A stretch of 64,000 bases of DNA from Pseudoips prasinana (Eukaryota; Arthropoda; Insecta; Lepidoptera; Nolidae). Shown here in pieces: positions 52,232 through 62,849 of this stretch (position 1 is its first letter; every line of letters begins with the position of its first letter). The notes below the pieces were generated by a model. The model saw nothing but the letters and a program-made list of their open reading frames with translations, did no database searches and was not told the origin of the DNA. Location: contig OX621256.1 of the NCBI GenBank assembly GCA_951640165.1, forward strand, positions 4,216,001 to 4,280,000. The letters are read 5' to 3'. A program made the translations under genes and the position numbers.

Positions 52232-52650
52232 AAGGCTGGCAAAATGCCAACGTGCCATGGAACGAAGCATGTTAGGACTAAAAATTAAAGACAGAGTCAG
52301 GAATGTAGACATAAGAACAAAAACAAAACTCACAGACGTTCTTACCCGGATAGACGTCCAAAAATGGAGATGGACTGGACATATGCTTCGCCACCCGATA
52401 AACAAATGGAGCAAGCAAGTCACTATCTGGCAACCAAGAGTCGGCAAAAGAAGTAGGGGTCGTCAAGTCAGGAGATGGGAAGATGACTTCAAACAGACAG
52501 CGGGACCATTCTGGATGAGAGTGGCAAGGGACAGGACCCATTGGAAGGAATTGGAGGAGGCCTATGTCAAAAGGCACACCGAACTTAGGGACTTCTTGTA
52601 ACCCTATGTTTGCGAATAAAAGGTTATTATTATTATTATATTATTATATA
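52232..52650 (+). pseudogene. Second RTE-like LINE, C-terminus
   Basis: Plus frame: RLAKCQRAMERSMLGLKIKD, then RTKTKLTDVLTRID, KWRWTGHMLR, RWEDDFKQTAGPFWMRVARD, ending in TAA at 52599-52601. It aligns step by step with the C-terminus of the 40-43 kb RTE (QRAMERAMLG, KLKWQWAGHIARR, RWTDDLVR) but at clearly lower identity and with a (TTA)n tail, so it is a different family. 5'-truncated, intact to its stop. Confidence 0.8.
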
Positions 52651-52763
52651 ATTTTTTCTAAAAGTTTATCTAAAAGTGTGCTTAGCATTTATGACATTGA
52701 GACGAAAATTATGATTAAACAAGAAGACAGCCCACCTGATGGTCAGTAGTTACCGTGGCATGT

Positions 52764-52818
52764 GATCTATATATTGTTGCTGGTTTATCATGATAAACCA
52801 ACAAAAATATATAGATCA
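52764..52818. repeat. Short palindrome
   Basis: 'gatctatatattgttgctgg' pairs imperfectly with 'aacaaaaatatatagatc' around 'tttatcatgataaa'. Confidence 0.65.
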
Positions 52819-53181
52819 AGAACTAGCGTACTGAAGTTGTCTGAATAAACTATGATCCAAAAGCTATATTTGATCAAGAATTTTAAAAAGTAGCAGAATA
52901 AACGTACGAGCGAACAGACATATAGATTTTTTACGGTATCACCAGTATCTACGTGAGCGAAATGACTAAGTTGGAGTCATACTCGTAGTGCGGTCGGCTC
53001 TTATCCGAGAAGAGCAAATTACCCAAGCGAGAAGTCAACTTTTTAATTAACGGTTTGGACCGAATAATCAGTTTGATTTTTTTTGTGTATATAAATTATA
53101 TGAAGTTGATTGTCGTGTACTATAACTATTATATGTATAACATTAGATGAAGCAATCAATGAAAATTACCACTTCTCTAAT

Positions 53182-53331
53182 TATAATTCCCAGACTTCGG
53201 GCTAAAACTGAGAAATTAAAAATGAATCATCCAAAATCAATTTTTGGCCTGACGCGGGATTTGAACCCAGGACCTCATTACCTGCGGTTGAACACGCTAC
53301 CGCCAGGTCAACGAGGCGGGGTAAGGCGTCC
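53182..53331 (-). mobile_element. SINE-A head fragment
   Basis: Reversed head 'gatttgaacccaggacctca', 'gaacacgctaccgccaggtc'. Abuts the GC-rich foldback. Confidence 0.7.
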
Positions 53332-53332
53332 C

Positions 53333-53631
53333 CCACATTTGGCGTGCGCGATCCTCGGGCGTGCGAGCTGCACAGACGCAGCGCGCGCGCTGCGCGAGCG
53401 TCGAGTGTTGCCGCCGTGTGACGTGCACGCAGCGTGCGCGCAACGCGCGCGCGGCGCGCTCGCGACGCTCGAGTCGCGATATTTATAGATAATAAACTGA
53501 CTTGTCTGAAGGGGGTTAAACGCCAAGGCGAGCGCCGCGCGCGCGTCACACGGCGGCAACACTCGACGTGAGCTGCGTCCGTGCAGCTCGCACGCCCGAG
53601 GATCGCGCACGCCAAATGTGGGGGACGCCTT
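53333..53631. mobile_element. GC-rich foldback MITE
   Basis: Arms 'aaggcgtcccccacatttgg' and complement, extending about 70 bp ('tcctcgggcgtgcgagctgc'), then CpG-rich subterminal repeats and a short AT core. ORFs 53147-53488, 53202-53741 and 53308-53610 are compositional artefacts. Confidence 0.8.
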
Positions 53632-53741
53632 AATAATAAATCCACCTCACATAGGCATATTAACAATATACTGTTAATAGTGTGGTTGTAAGTATGGTCG
53701 CTAGAGTTCATCGGGGCCTGGAAAAGGTCAACATATACCAC

Positions 53742-54024
53742 GTGTGCTATGTGCCTTGCCCTCTGCCACTTCAGTTTGGAAATTATTTGGGCAACGATAA
53801 CTGCTAACCATAGCGTAGTACTTATGATTGCTGAGGCAGAAAGATTCTCGAGTAGTGACTACAAACCGGAAGACGCAGCGTGGGCAGGCCTCCAAAAAGA
53901 TGGACTGATGATCTTGTTAAGGTCACTGAAAGTCACGAGACACGGGTAGCGCATGACCGATAATAATGGGGATCTCTGGGGGAGCCTTAAGTCCAGCAGT
54001 GGACATCTTTCGGTGGACGTGATA
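53742..54024 (+). mobile_element. Old RTE copy with inverted 5' segment
   Basis: 53742-53795 is minus orientation ('ctctgccacttcagtttgga'). 53829-54024 is plus orientation ('ggcagaaagattctcgagta' to 'gtccagcagtggacatcttt'). The two pieces are neighbours in the intact RTE. Confidence 0.6.
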
Positions 54025-54119
54025 AACCGCTTAGCATCAAATAGCTCGTAAACGTATTTGCTAGTTTGATACTACAATGAAAACAAATAAAAATGTGAGC
54101 CGTCACGGGACGCCTGGCA

Positions 54120-54348
54120 GATGTGAAACATCGACATTATTTTGTAAAAGTAATATGCAGAAAAGAACATATTGTGATAGGAACTAAATATGTCATAATG
54201 ATAAAATAAAAAGTCGATTGCGCATGGCGACGCGTCGCCACACCGTACACACTACTATCGTATAGCGTGGCGACGCGTCGCTACAGCATGCGTCGCCACG
54301 CCAGAAATCTGTTTTACGTGCGGCTATAGATGTTTCACATCAACAAAT
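54120..54348. repeat. Candidate MITE with GCGACGCGTCGC motifs
   Basis: 'cagatgtgaaacatcgac' near the left and 'atagatgtttcacatcaac' near the right are inverted. The centre has 'ggcgacgcgtcgcc' twice. Confidence 0.5.
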
Positions 54349-54349
54349 T

Positions 54350-54688
54350 CGAAACCATTTTAACCAGAACGCCTGAAGCTGGTTTTCAAATAACTGTGCT
54401 ATCTAGTATATTATTCCGTAATAGTAATAAATAAACCCAAAGCATGTCAGATGTTTGTCATCCCGTGCAATTTGTACATCTAGGTTACTGTCCGGCGTAG
54501 GCCATGGAGAAAACCTGTTACTAACTCACTACCTACCACAGTTCCAACATTCTTACTAAATGTGTCTTCGGGAGCTCGGAAACCAACATAATTAGTGACA
54601 ATTTACAAGTATAATACAGCCCCAATAACTTTAACATTTCTTGTTGTTGATTTGATTGAATGAAAGGTAAATTGCGATTTATTACGTA
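54350..54688. other. No recognised feature
   Basis: No frame or repeat supported. Confidence 0.35.
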
Positions 54689-54689
54689 T

Positions 54690-55182
54690 TAAAAAAACTA
54701 CTTACTAGATCTCGTTCAAACTAATTTTCGGTGGAAGTTGGCATAGTGAAGTACATCATATTTATTTTTTAGTTATATCATTCTCTTATTTTTGAAGTTA
54801 CAGGGTGGGGGGACACTCATTTTACCACTTTGGAAGTGTCTCTCGCGCAAACTATTCAGTTTAGAAAACAATGATATTAGAAACCTCAATATAATTTTGA
54901 AGCCCTATCCATAGACACCGCAGATGTATGGATTTGATGAAAAAAAAATTTAGTTTCAGTTCTATGTATGGGGAACCCCCAAAATGTATTGTTTTTTTCG
55001 ATTTACCGCGAATCGAAATCTTGATGCGGTTTGCAGAATACATGTACTTACCAAGTTTTATCATTATAGTCCTTATAGTTTCGACAAAAGGAGGTTTGAC
55101 ATATGGACGGACAGACAGAGATGACGAATCTATATAAATATAAGGGTTCCGTTTTTTGCCATTTGGTTACGGAACCCTAAAA
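54690..55182 (-). repeat. Hairpin-ended repeat G
   Basis: Ends at right in 'agggttccgttttttgccat' / 'ttacggaaccct'. The interior matches 27100-27520 reversed ('cactttggaagtgtctctcg', 'ccatagacaccgcagatgta'). The left palindromic end is lost. Confidence 0.7.
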
Positions 55183-55199
55183 AGGTTCGGTGGTCATAT

Positions 55200-55275
55200 T
55201 TATTTATCTGTAAAGATTCCACCTAGTTTGGGATCAGACGGCAGAGTGTTAGTAGTTCCAAGATATATTTCTTAA
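55200..55275 (+). mobile_element. SINE-H 3' piece
   Basis: 'cacctagtttgggatcagac' then 'gttagtagttccaagata'. Confidence 0.5.
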
Positions 55276-55440
55276 TTTCTTCCAGTAAACCTCAAGATGA
55301 AAAAGATCAGCAAGAACAATAAAATAACAAGGGTTTAACAAGTTAAGGAAGATAAATTTTTTAAATATACTAGTCTAGTAAGTTAAGAGAGAAAAGTTCT
55401 AAAAATAACTTATTCCTCGAAATAGTTTTAAAAGTTCGAC

Positions 55441-55620
55441 TGCACGTGTGGCGCAGCGGCTAAAACAGTCGTCTCGCCTCTTCGTGACGTGGGTTTGAGT
55501 CCCGCGCCGGACAACTATTTGTGTGACCCATAAATTGTTGTTCTGAGTCCGGATGTAATTTGTATCCGTCCATTATGTGTTTGTAAAGTACCCTAGTGGG
55601 GGGATGACTTTAAAAAAAAG
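55441..55620 (+). mobile_element. SINE-C
   Basis: Head 'cgtgtggcgcagcggctaaa', 'gggtttgagtcccgcgccgg'. Body 'ccataaattgttgttctgag'. A-rich end. Confidence 0.75.
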
Positions 55621-55639
55621 TGCTTGATTTCTTAAGAAT

Positions 55640-56240
55640 TGAATTTAATCAATCCACATTGCGGCTGCTTTATTTTTAGTTAAAAAAGCTATTTGGAGCA
55701 TATTACTCTATAAAAAAATACAATATATAATACAAGGAAGTTCAAAAATAAATTGTAATTAGTAAAGAATTATTAAAGGGTCAATGCCGTCAGATTTAGT
55801 TCTAATAACAGGAAAACGTGCTTCTAGGTACATTGAACTAACGCATTGAAATATTTTTACGCACCGAACTATTGTCAGACGTCTCATACTTTTATTAATT
55901 ATTCACGCCAAAGGCTATTTTATTACTGAGCCATAAAGTACACAATCGAAGTAAAATATTTTGTCAAACACCGCTCATTACATTTTCATTTGGACACATG
56001 CCACTAAATTAGAATAGTAACAAGAAATATGATTTTAAATACTATACATATTCTAAGAAACATTATTAAACATGCTTATTAAGCATGATGAACAAGAAAA
56101 ACTCTTAAGTTACCAAACGAATAGTGAATCACACGGACATATGTATGACGTACGAGACTCTACGATCAACCAACCAAGAACTATAATGTAAGCGATATAA
56201 ACATTAATTAAGGTTATTATGATATAAACGAAACGAACGC
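55640..56240. other. Apparently unique sequence
   Basis: AT-rich, repeat-poor, upstream of the candidate promoter. Confidence 0.35.
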
Positions 56241-56399
56241 CAACAGAAAGCTCTATGCGTAGTTTATTTTTTCATTCATACAAAATGACAAATACATTCG
56301 TCCGACTTACTAACACAGATAAGAGACCCAACAACAATAGAAATGAAACTCTATTGTTTAGGCTTACGGCTGGAATTCCAACAAAAGCTTTTGATAATC

Positions 56400-56683
56400 T
56401 TGCGCATGGGGTTATAGTAAACACCGGCACCGGCGCAGTCGCATTCAGCAGTCAGTCGTTGCTCAGTGTTGCGGACGGGCAGTTATTCAAACGTACGCGC
56501 GTGCCGTCTCGTGCGCATACATCGAACGAAATACGAAATTTAAATAAAAACTCGGGGTGTCCTCCAAGTAAAAGTTTTAGGACCAGTGTTTTACGAAAAT
56601 TATTATCGATATTTTGGATAATAATTGAGTGTTTAAGTGCAAGTGTTGTTGCTGTTGGTCCAGTGCAGATGCTGATATGCATG
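56400..56683 (+). promoter_or_regulatory. Candidate promoter and first exon
   Basis: CpG frequency rises locally ('aaacaccggcaccggcgcag', 'acgtacgcgcgtgccgtctc'). Two arthropod initiator-like TCAGT motifs have A at 56454 and 56465. GGACG, a DPE-like word, is at 56473-56477, but its spacing from these motifs is not canonical. A leader-like stretch 'gtgtttaagtgcaagtgttg' leads to ATG at 56669 and, five codons later, a strong donor GTGAGT at 56684-56689. The ORF 56255-56698 (147 codons) crosses it but shows no domain and may be chance. Function of any gene cannot be read from here. Confidence 0.35.
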
Positions 56684-56689
56684 GTGAGT

Positions 56690-58215
56690 CGATTTTGAAA
56701 TTCTTACACACGATGCGTTTCAATGAGTCCCATTGTTTAGGTACGGTCTTTTTATTATCGTTTTGTATCAACACTTTCATCTGCTTTGTTTATTTTCTAG
56801 TTTATTATCAGAGTTCTAATTAAAGTGCAGTGAATAGTAAAAGTTGACATAAACGATCTTTTTATTCAGTTTGGTATGTGATTTTTATCGTTTTACGCAG
56901 ATATTGTAAACGTATATTTTCTGCTAATGTTTGTAGAGAAAACATTGTCGATGTAAAGGTACGTTTATGGTTGTAATCGTTTTATAGGAAGTAAGAGTTA
57001 AAATTTATCGCCGTGACATCTTTCGAAATGTGTATGCTTAGTATATTTGAATTGATATTAATTGTCGTTATCAATATTTATATCAGATTGATTGTTTGTG
57101 CATTTGATATTAGTGTCAAGTGTATGATAAATTAAGTGCTTACACTACTTTATGTACCCTCTCATGAAAGTTACAGATAATTGAAAAATAAGGTAAAATT
57201 ATTTTTTCTAATTATATATAATAGAAGCACATCATTAAGAGGTACCGCAGGGAGAATAAAAATACGGGAGTAAATAGTGACTATGCCAAAATTGTATAAT
57301 TATACCTATAATATTAGATATGGATATTGTTCCTATCTCTATACACTGCCTTTTACCGTACAAACCTCTATACAGGTTGTATTTTTTGTCAGTTGTTATG
57401 TTGTGTAATTAGTTAATTACTAAACACACGCTTAAGTGTTTTGTTTATCTAAAAACTTACCTTCAAACAGCATTGTATTTAATTACACCATAAATGTATA
57501 AGATAAATTTTATGATTCCGAAACTGTGTGTATTGAGATAATAGTATCTAAGAAGTTTGAAATAGATGAAATTTATGCAGTAACTGGGTACACATATGTA
57601 TGTACATAAACTTGTACTTTTCAAGCGTACAACATAGTCAAAAACAGTATTTAAAAAAAACAAAAACTTTTGAATTAGTCCGTCCATTCGTATGTGTAAA
57701 TAAATAACAAGTTACTAACAACAAGAGCTACCAGTTAGTACTTTTTTTGTATCATTCTTGTTTTGAAAATATACAAATGACTTCGCCTTTTCTATATAAA
57801 TACTAAGCTTCTAATTTAAATAAAATTTAAATAGGAATGTCTCAAAAATGTTCCATATTGAATAAGCAAAAGAATTCATCGAGTCACATATACGCGTAAA
57901 ATACATAAATGAATTGATAAGTCTCAATTTTTTTATTTAGTTTAAACGTAGTTTAAATTTATTTAAACAACTTACTTTTAAACCAAATAAAATAAAGAGA
58001 ATCCAGACTATTTATATAATATATTCTAAAGACCAGTCGTTGAAAGAATGCGTTCCTGAAATCTATACAATATATTTATGACACATTTTCTTAGTAAGTA
58101 TAATTAATTTGTTACACTTCTACTACTGTTTACTTTACTTACAAGTCAATCCCTCCAAAGACTGTCTGGAACAGATCGTTTAAGACGATAAGACCGCCCT
58201 TTGTGTTCATTATAT
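56690..58215. other. Apparently unique AT-rich sequence
   Basis: Free of recognisable repeats, which contrasts with the rest of the window. Consistent with intron if the preceding exon is real. The 74-codon minus ORF at 57463 has no motif. Confidence 0.35.
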
Positions 58216-58216
58216 C

Positions 58217-58403
58217 CAAGAAGCTGTGCGCCGCGGTTTTACCCACGTTAAACTTCATAAATTATAGCCTATATGTTAATCCAGGGTGTCAGTTGACTCC
58301 ATACGAAATTTTATTAAAATCGCTCCAGCCGTTTAGACTATAAACAACAAACATACACACTAACACACTCACAAACTTTCGCCTTTATAATATGTATTAG
58401 TGT
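58217..58403 (-). mobile_element. Short Helitron, variant body
   Basis: 'agctgtgcgccgcggtttta' to 'actttcgcctttataatat'. The middle 'ttttattaaaatcgctccag' as in 14785. Confidence 0.65.
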
Positions 58404-58409
58404 GATGTA

Positions 58410-58795
58410 TTTTTGTACTTTGTCCGTTTGAGTGTGTACAATAAAGAATATTAAAATTTTTACAACAAGTCTTGCGAAAAATAATAATATTAATTGTCAG
58501 TTAACTATATTGTCTTTAACTAATAGTTCCCGGTAAGGCAAATTCTTATTTTTATTTCCTTATAAAACCTCGTAAATTAATCGCAAGTTCAAAGCTACGT
58601 TGTTTTTCTGTTGATTTACTGCCAAGAACGTATTCTTTCAGCAGTGAGTGACATTTTAGGTAACAATATTGATATGATAAACGTCACTATATTTTAAATA
58701 CACAATTGAGTAATCACGTCCTTGTTCATTGTTTTTAATTAAAATATACAGTAAACATGATGATTGTTTCACTTTAAAAAAAACTAAGGTAAGAA
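58410..58795. other. No recognised feature
   Basis: AT-rich, no supported element. Confidence 0.35.
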
Positions 58796-58798
58796 TTT

Positions 58799-59060
58799 GA
58801 CGGTCACCGTAGCCTAGTTGGTAGTGCTCCTGCCTACGAAGCTGGTGCAAAGCGGTAAGTGCAAATATTTGTGTGATGAACACGAATATTTGTTTCTGAG
58901 TCATGGATGTTTTCTATGTATATATATATAAGTATTTATCTATCTATATAAGTATGTATATCGTCGCCTGGTACCCATAGTACAAGCTTTGCTTAGTTTG
59001 GGGCTAGGATGATCTGTGTGACACTGTCCCAATATATATATATATTATATTATTATTAAT
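58799..59060 (+). mobile_element. SINE-B, nearly complete
   Basis: Head 'cggtcaccgtagcctagttg' (B-box partly deleted: 'gctggtgcaaagcggtaagt'). Body 'acccatagtacaagctttgc'. AT tail. Confidence 0.75.
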
Positions 59061-59104
59061 TTTGAGCAAACTTTGTACTAATAACATTATAGGCTAGAAT
59101 AAAT

Positions 59105-59275
59105 TAAGTTTAACGCGGGTAAAACCGCGAGTCACAGCTAGTCATAGATAAATTACACCCAGTCACAGAACAAATAATCGCGAGCATAAATATTTATCCT
59201 GGGTAGGGATTGAACCCACATCCTCTGGCTAAGCAGTCAGAGTCACTTTGCGTAACACTATACAAATACGTCATG
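59105..59275. mobile_element. Helitron 3' end plus SINE head
   Basis: 59105-59142 (plus) is the Helitron hairpin and CTAG end ('taacgcgggtaaaaccgcga', 'cagctagt'). 59150-59275 (minus) is a tRNA-derived SINE ('gggattgaacccacatcctc'). Confidence 0.6.
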
Positions 59276-59439
59276 TCATTAATACCACCATATGTCTCTG
59301 GTTGTATTTAGGTCATCTATTCGTTCAACAATGACTCTTCGCACAATTGTCGTACTTCATTTCATGAATTTAAAATTGTTTATAGTTTGGTTACATCATA
59401 ACAATTATTCGTATTAGTTGCTTTATTTATTTCTATTTT

Positions 59440-59785
59440 AAACGAGATAAATTTGCTCCTCCTCTGTTTGTTTCGCCAAAGGAAAAATTACCTCCTGGAT
59501 ATAATTTGCCATGGCCAACCTCGAGGACTCTTAATAGACTACGTACCCAGGTTGGTAGATCCAAGAAAACATGTGCAAATGGGGTTAGATTCCCACATCA
59601 CAAAACATCTGCGAGTGCGGCGTGTCACCCCCCAGTATGGCTCATTTATCTGATTGTCCTTCTTGTCCAGTCTCTTGTTCCCTTCAGGACTTGTATGACG
59701 CTTCAGCCAAAGCAATCAGTGTTGCTCAATTTTGGCAAGATAAAATCTAATTCTTACCATCGACATGATAAGAAGAAGATTTAAA
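59440..59785 (+). pseudogene. Non-LTR RT C-terminus, frameshifted
   Basis: Frame 1 gives WPTSRTLNRLRTQVGRSKK. After a frame change the plus strand reads DLYDASAKAISVAQFWQDKI and then an AAG-rich tail. This is the same LINE C-terminal pattern as 44815-45150. ORFs 59453-59653 and 59506-59784 are its broken pieces. Confidence 0.55.
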
Positions 59786-59799
59786 ACACACACACACAC

Positions 59800-59985
59800 A
59801 GCCCTTTACTCTCCCGTAAGTGATCGGTGTGGTTAAGCACCTAGCCCGCGGTCAGTCTTTAGAAGGGTGACCGCCAAATACATTTCTGAGCGTCTCCGTA
59901 CTTCGGTGGGCAGGTTAAGGTGTCTCTCCCTGTGGTAGTCGTTAGATAACTATCGATTAGCCATTTCACATGCCCACTGGCTACT
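59800..59985 (+). mobile_element. 5S-like SINE, diverged
   Basis: 'gtggttaagcacctagcccg', 'gaagggtgaccgccaaatac', 'ctccgtacttcggtgggcag'. Confidence 0.65.
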
Positions 59986-60009
59986 TTGTTGAAATTATTT
60001 TTTTTTAAT

Positions 60010-60570
60010 TTTATTATACAAGCCTTCTCCTGGCAAAACGTAAAAGAAAAATTTACCCAATTCGGTGCAGACATTTCATAATTATGAGGTTTGTATGAAA
60101 AAGGAAAAACGAAAACACCGTCACACAGTCTTCTGTCTCATTCGCACAGTCGCTCTTTTGATATATTTTATTTATTTTATTTTATTTTTATTGGCACACA
60201 AAACAGAATATCATCAATACATGACAGCGAAGTATACATTAAGGTTTAGCACTAGACAGTATTCCTAAATAAGTGTACACAGCATGACAATTTGAGTGGA
60301 ACTAATAGTGACGCATGACGTAAAGTAAAATTATATAATAAATATATAATTTTATTATATAATTAATATATAATTTTATTATATAATTAATATATAAATA
60401 TATAATTTTATTATATAATAAATAATTCATATAGGTAATATCCAAAAAGAGCGACAATGCGTGTTATTGTTATTTTTTGTTTCATCCTTCTCCTGACAAT
60501 AACATATACATAAAAGAAAGATTTATCCAATTTGGTGCAGTCGTTTGGAAGTTATGAGCGTAAAAACATT
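60010..60570. repeat. Two copies of repeat F around a LINE tail and AT array
   Basis: 60010-60095 and 60480-60570 share 'caatttggtgcagtcgtttg'-type sequence. 60155-60270 looks like a minus-strand LINE tail with (TTTTA)n. Confidence 0.45.
60326..60428. repeat. AT-only palindromic array
   Basis: 'tatataattttattatataa' repeated about four times with 'ttaa' spacers. Entirely A/T and self-complementary. Confidence 0.85.
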
Positions 60571-60804
60571 TGGTAATGTATGTATTTCTATGCAAAACGC
60601 AAAAAAACGTTATTGGTGTGTTTTACATATAAGACTAATAATAATTAAGTTATTATTACCTATTACGTAATTTGACCTTTAGATTATTGCTACGAGTCTA
60701 TTTCTGAATATAAAATACTTTTTTGTCGCATATTTGTTACATAATACATTTTAAAGAGGTCAACATTAAAATCAATTTAAATATTGGCATAATTAATTAA
60801 TAAT

Positions 60805-60890
60805 TGTCTCGCCTATTGGTCTAGTGATAAGTGACCTTGATTGCTACGTCAGAGGTCGTGGGCTTCGATCCCCATGCAGGATAAATCTTA
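60805..60890 (+). mobile_element. tRNA-derived SINE head
   Basis: 'gtctcgcctattggtctagt', 'gtgggcttcgatccccatgc'. Cut at 60890 by the LINE insertion and resumes after 61220. Confidence 0.6.
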
Positions 60891-61208
60891 CATACATACA
60901 TACATAGACTCACGCCTGTTTCCCAGAGGGGTAGGCAGAGACAACGGGCTTCCTTTTGTCACGATCCTTGCATACCTCTTTCGCTTCGTTTACTGACATA
61001 ATATTCTATATTTTTAAAACGGTATGCTGAGATGGTTTGGCCATTTAGAAAGGATGAATGAAAGAAGATTGACAAAAGAAGTATACCTGGCCTGTGTGAA
61101 TGGTACAACCGGAAGGGGAAGACCTCGTAGAACATTCTCTGATCAAATCGGAGACGTACTTAAGAAAGGTCAGGTCAGAAGTACCCTAAACCGGCGAGCA
61201 TGTATCAA
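60891..61208 (-). pseudogene. LINE insertion with 5' inversion
   Basis: Perfect 12-bp TSD 'ggataaatctta' (60879-60890 and 61209-61220). Left part (minus) starts with (CATA)n and encodes MSVNEAKEVCKDRDKRKP then SAYPSGKQA-stop. Right part (plus, 61024-61205) encodes MLRWFGHLERMNERRLTKE and KKGQVRSTLNRRACIK. The right part precedes the left in the protein, so its orientation is inverted within a single insertion. Confidence 0.85.
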
Positions 61209-61225
61209 GGATAAATCTTATTCGA

Positions 61226-61440
61226 GCACAATGGGCGAGGTTAAGTAACTAGGCTCGCGGTCAGTCCATAGATGGGTGACCGCCAAAGTGGTTTAATTCC
61301 TGAGTGTCTCCATGCTTCGGAAGGCACGTTGAGCTGTCGGTCTCGGTTATACTCGTTAAGCCATGTTAGAGGCCTAAAGGACCGCTTTAACAACTCTTGA
61401 CACTAGGATAACCACTGCCCATACGATAAGCAAGCACGAT
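61226..61440 (+). mobile_element. 5S-like SINE, 5'-truncated
   Basis: Starts 'gcgaggttaagtaactaggc', then 'agatgggtgaccgccaaagt' and 'actgcccatacgataagc'. Good body. Confidence 0.7.
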
Positions 61441-61473
61441 TATTGGACCCATATGTATCGGTGTAATAAATGT

Positions 61474-61774
61474 ACCCCGCAGTTTTACCCGCGTTAAATT
61501 TAATATAGGTATATTATCACAGCTCCTTCCCCGTAGGTGATAGCGTGATATGTTGACCCGACTTCGTAGTGATATTCATGCAAAAATTTATGTAAATACA
61601 TGCAGTACTTTTTGAGTTTATCCCGGACATATGCACATACAGACAAACGGACAAAAAATTTTAAAACTATATTTTTGGCTTAGATATCGACTGTGGATCA
61701 CGCCCCAAGTATCCTCTTTAAAAAATATATCCAAACGTAGTTTTACTTTCCTACGATTTTATTATATGTATAAT
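61474..61774 (-). mobile_element. Helitron family 2
   Basis: 'ccccgcagttttacccgcgt', 'gtgatagcgtgatatgttga', 'gatcacgccccaagtatcct', ending 'tttattatatgtata'. Its right end lies inside the tandem duplication. Confidence 0.7.
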
Positions 61775-61781
61775 ATTGGTC

Positions 61782-62020
61782 AGGCGACCCAAAGTCACCG
61801 ACATAGCCCGAAGACATTGCAAAACCAAAGTAGCAGTGGGCAGGGCATATAGCTCGTAAAATCGACGTGGGCAGGCCCCCTATTAGATGGACCGATGATC
61901 TTGTGCGCGTCGCTGGAAACTGCTGGATGCGGTTAGCGCAAGACCAGTAATTGTGGAGATCTTTAGGGGAGGCCTTTATGCAGCAGTGGACGTCTTTCGG
62001 CTGATATGATGATGATGATG
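61782..62020 (+). mobile_element. RTE 3' fragment, duplicated copy 1
   Basis: TSD 'attggtc' (61775-61781 and 62021-62027). 239 bp with (GAT)n tail. Inserted before the tandem duplication. Confidence 0.88.
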
Positions 62021-62342
62021 ATTGGTCTGATCCTAAATTCGAACCCAGGCCCCATTTTCTGCTGTACAAGCTGTCGCTACGGCGGCAAAGTATCAAGAGG
62101 CCAACTGATAAGCTAACGGAATAAGTATTAAGTAACATTAACAGGAAGTGACACTTGAAATTTAATCCATAGACTGAGTGTTGTTATCAAAACAAAATTA
62201 TAACCAATGGGTTTTAAGATATTACTTACTTTCTTTTATATAATCTGTAGTTATGGAATATTTGAAGTTGACAGTTGCGTAAAAAATATATTCAAACGTA
62301 GTTTTACTTTCCTACGATTTTATTATATGTATAATATTGGTC

Positions 62343-62581
62343 AGGCGACCCAAAGTCACCGACATAGCCCGAAGACATTGCAAAACCAAAGTAGCAGTGG
62401 GCAGGGCATATAGCTCGTAAAATCGACGTGGGCAGGCCCCCTATTAGATGGACCGATGATCTTGTGCGCGTCGCTGGAAACTGCTGGATGCGGTTAGCGC
62501 AAGACCGGTAATTGTGGAGATCTTTAGGGGAGGCCTTTATGCAGCAGTGGACGTCTTTCGGCTGATATGATGATGATGATG
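62343..62581 (+). mobile_element. RTE 3' fragment, duplicated copy 2
   Basis: Same insertion carried by the second copy of the 561-bp unit, with the same TSD. Confidence 0.88.
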
Positions 62582-62849
62582 ATTGGTCTGATCCTAAATT
62601 CGAACCCGGGCCCCATTTTCTGCTGTACAAGCTGTCGCTACGGCGGCAAAGTATCAAGAGGCCAACTGATAAGCTAACGGAATAAGTATTAAGTAACATT
62701 AACAGGAAGTGACACTTGAAATTTAATCCATAGACTGAGTGTTGTTATCAAAACAAAATTATAACCAATGGGTTTTAAGATATTACTTACTTTCTTTTAT
62801 ATAATCTGTAGTTATGGAATATTTGAAGTTGACAGTTGCGTAAAAACCA

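Larger units (their letters stand above)
61724..62846. repeat. 561-bp tandem duplication, two copies
   Basis: Copy 1 about 61724-62284 and copy 2 about 62285-62846, offset exactly 561. I count three differences (near 61732, 61947 and 62048). The junction shares 'taaaaaatatat'. ORFs 61743-62138 / 62304-62699 and 62207 / 62768 are duplicated with it. Confidence 0.92.

Noticed and set aside
53202..53741. 179-codon minus ORF rich in Arg/Ala
   Set aside because: It lies across the CpG-rich foldback and a SINE. Stops are scarce because of composition, and no domain is visible.
56255..56698. 147-codon ORF as a protein gene
   Set aside because: No recognisable domain, and its start lies upstream of the initiator-like motifs. 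Kept only as part of the candidate first-exon region.
57463..57687. 74-codon minus ORF in unique sequence
   Set aside because: Low-complexity hydrophobic reading in AT-rich DNA without motif or start context.
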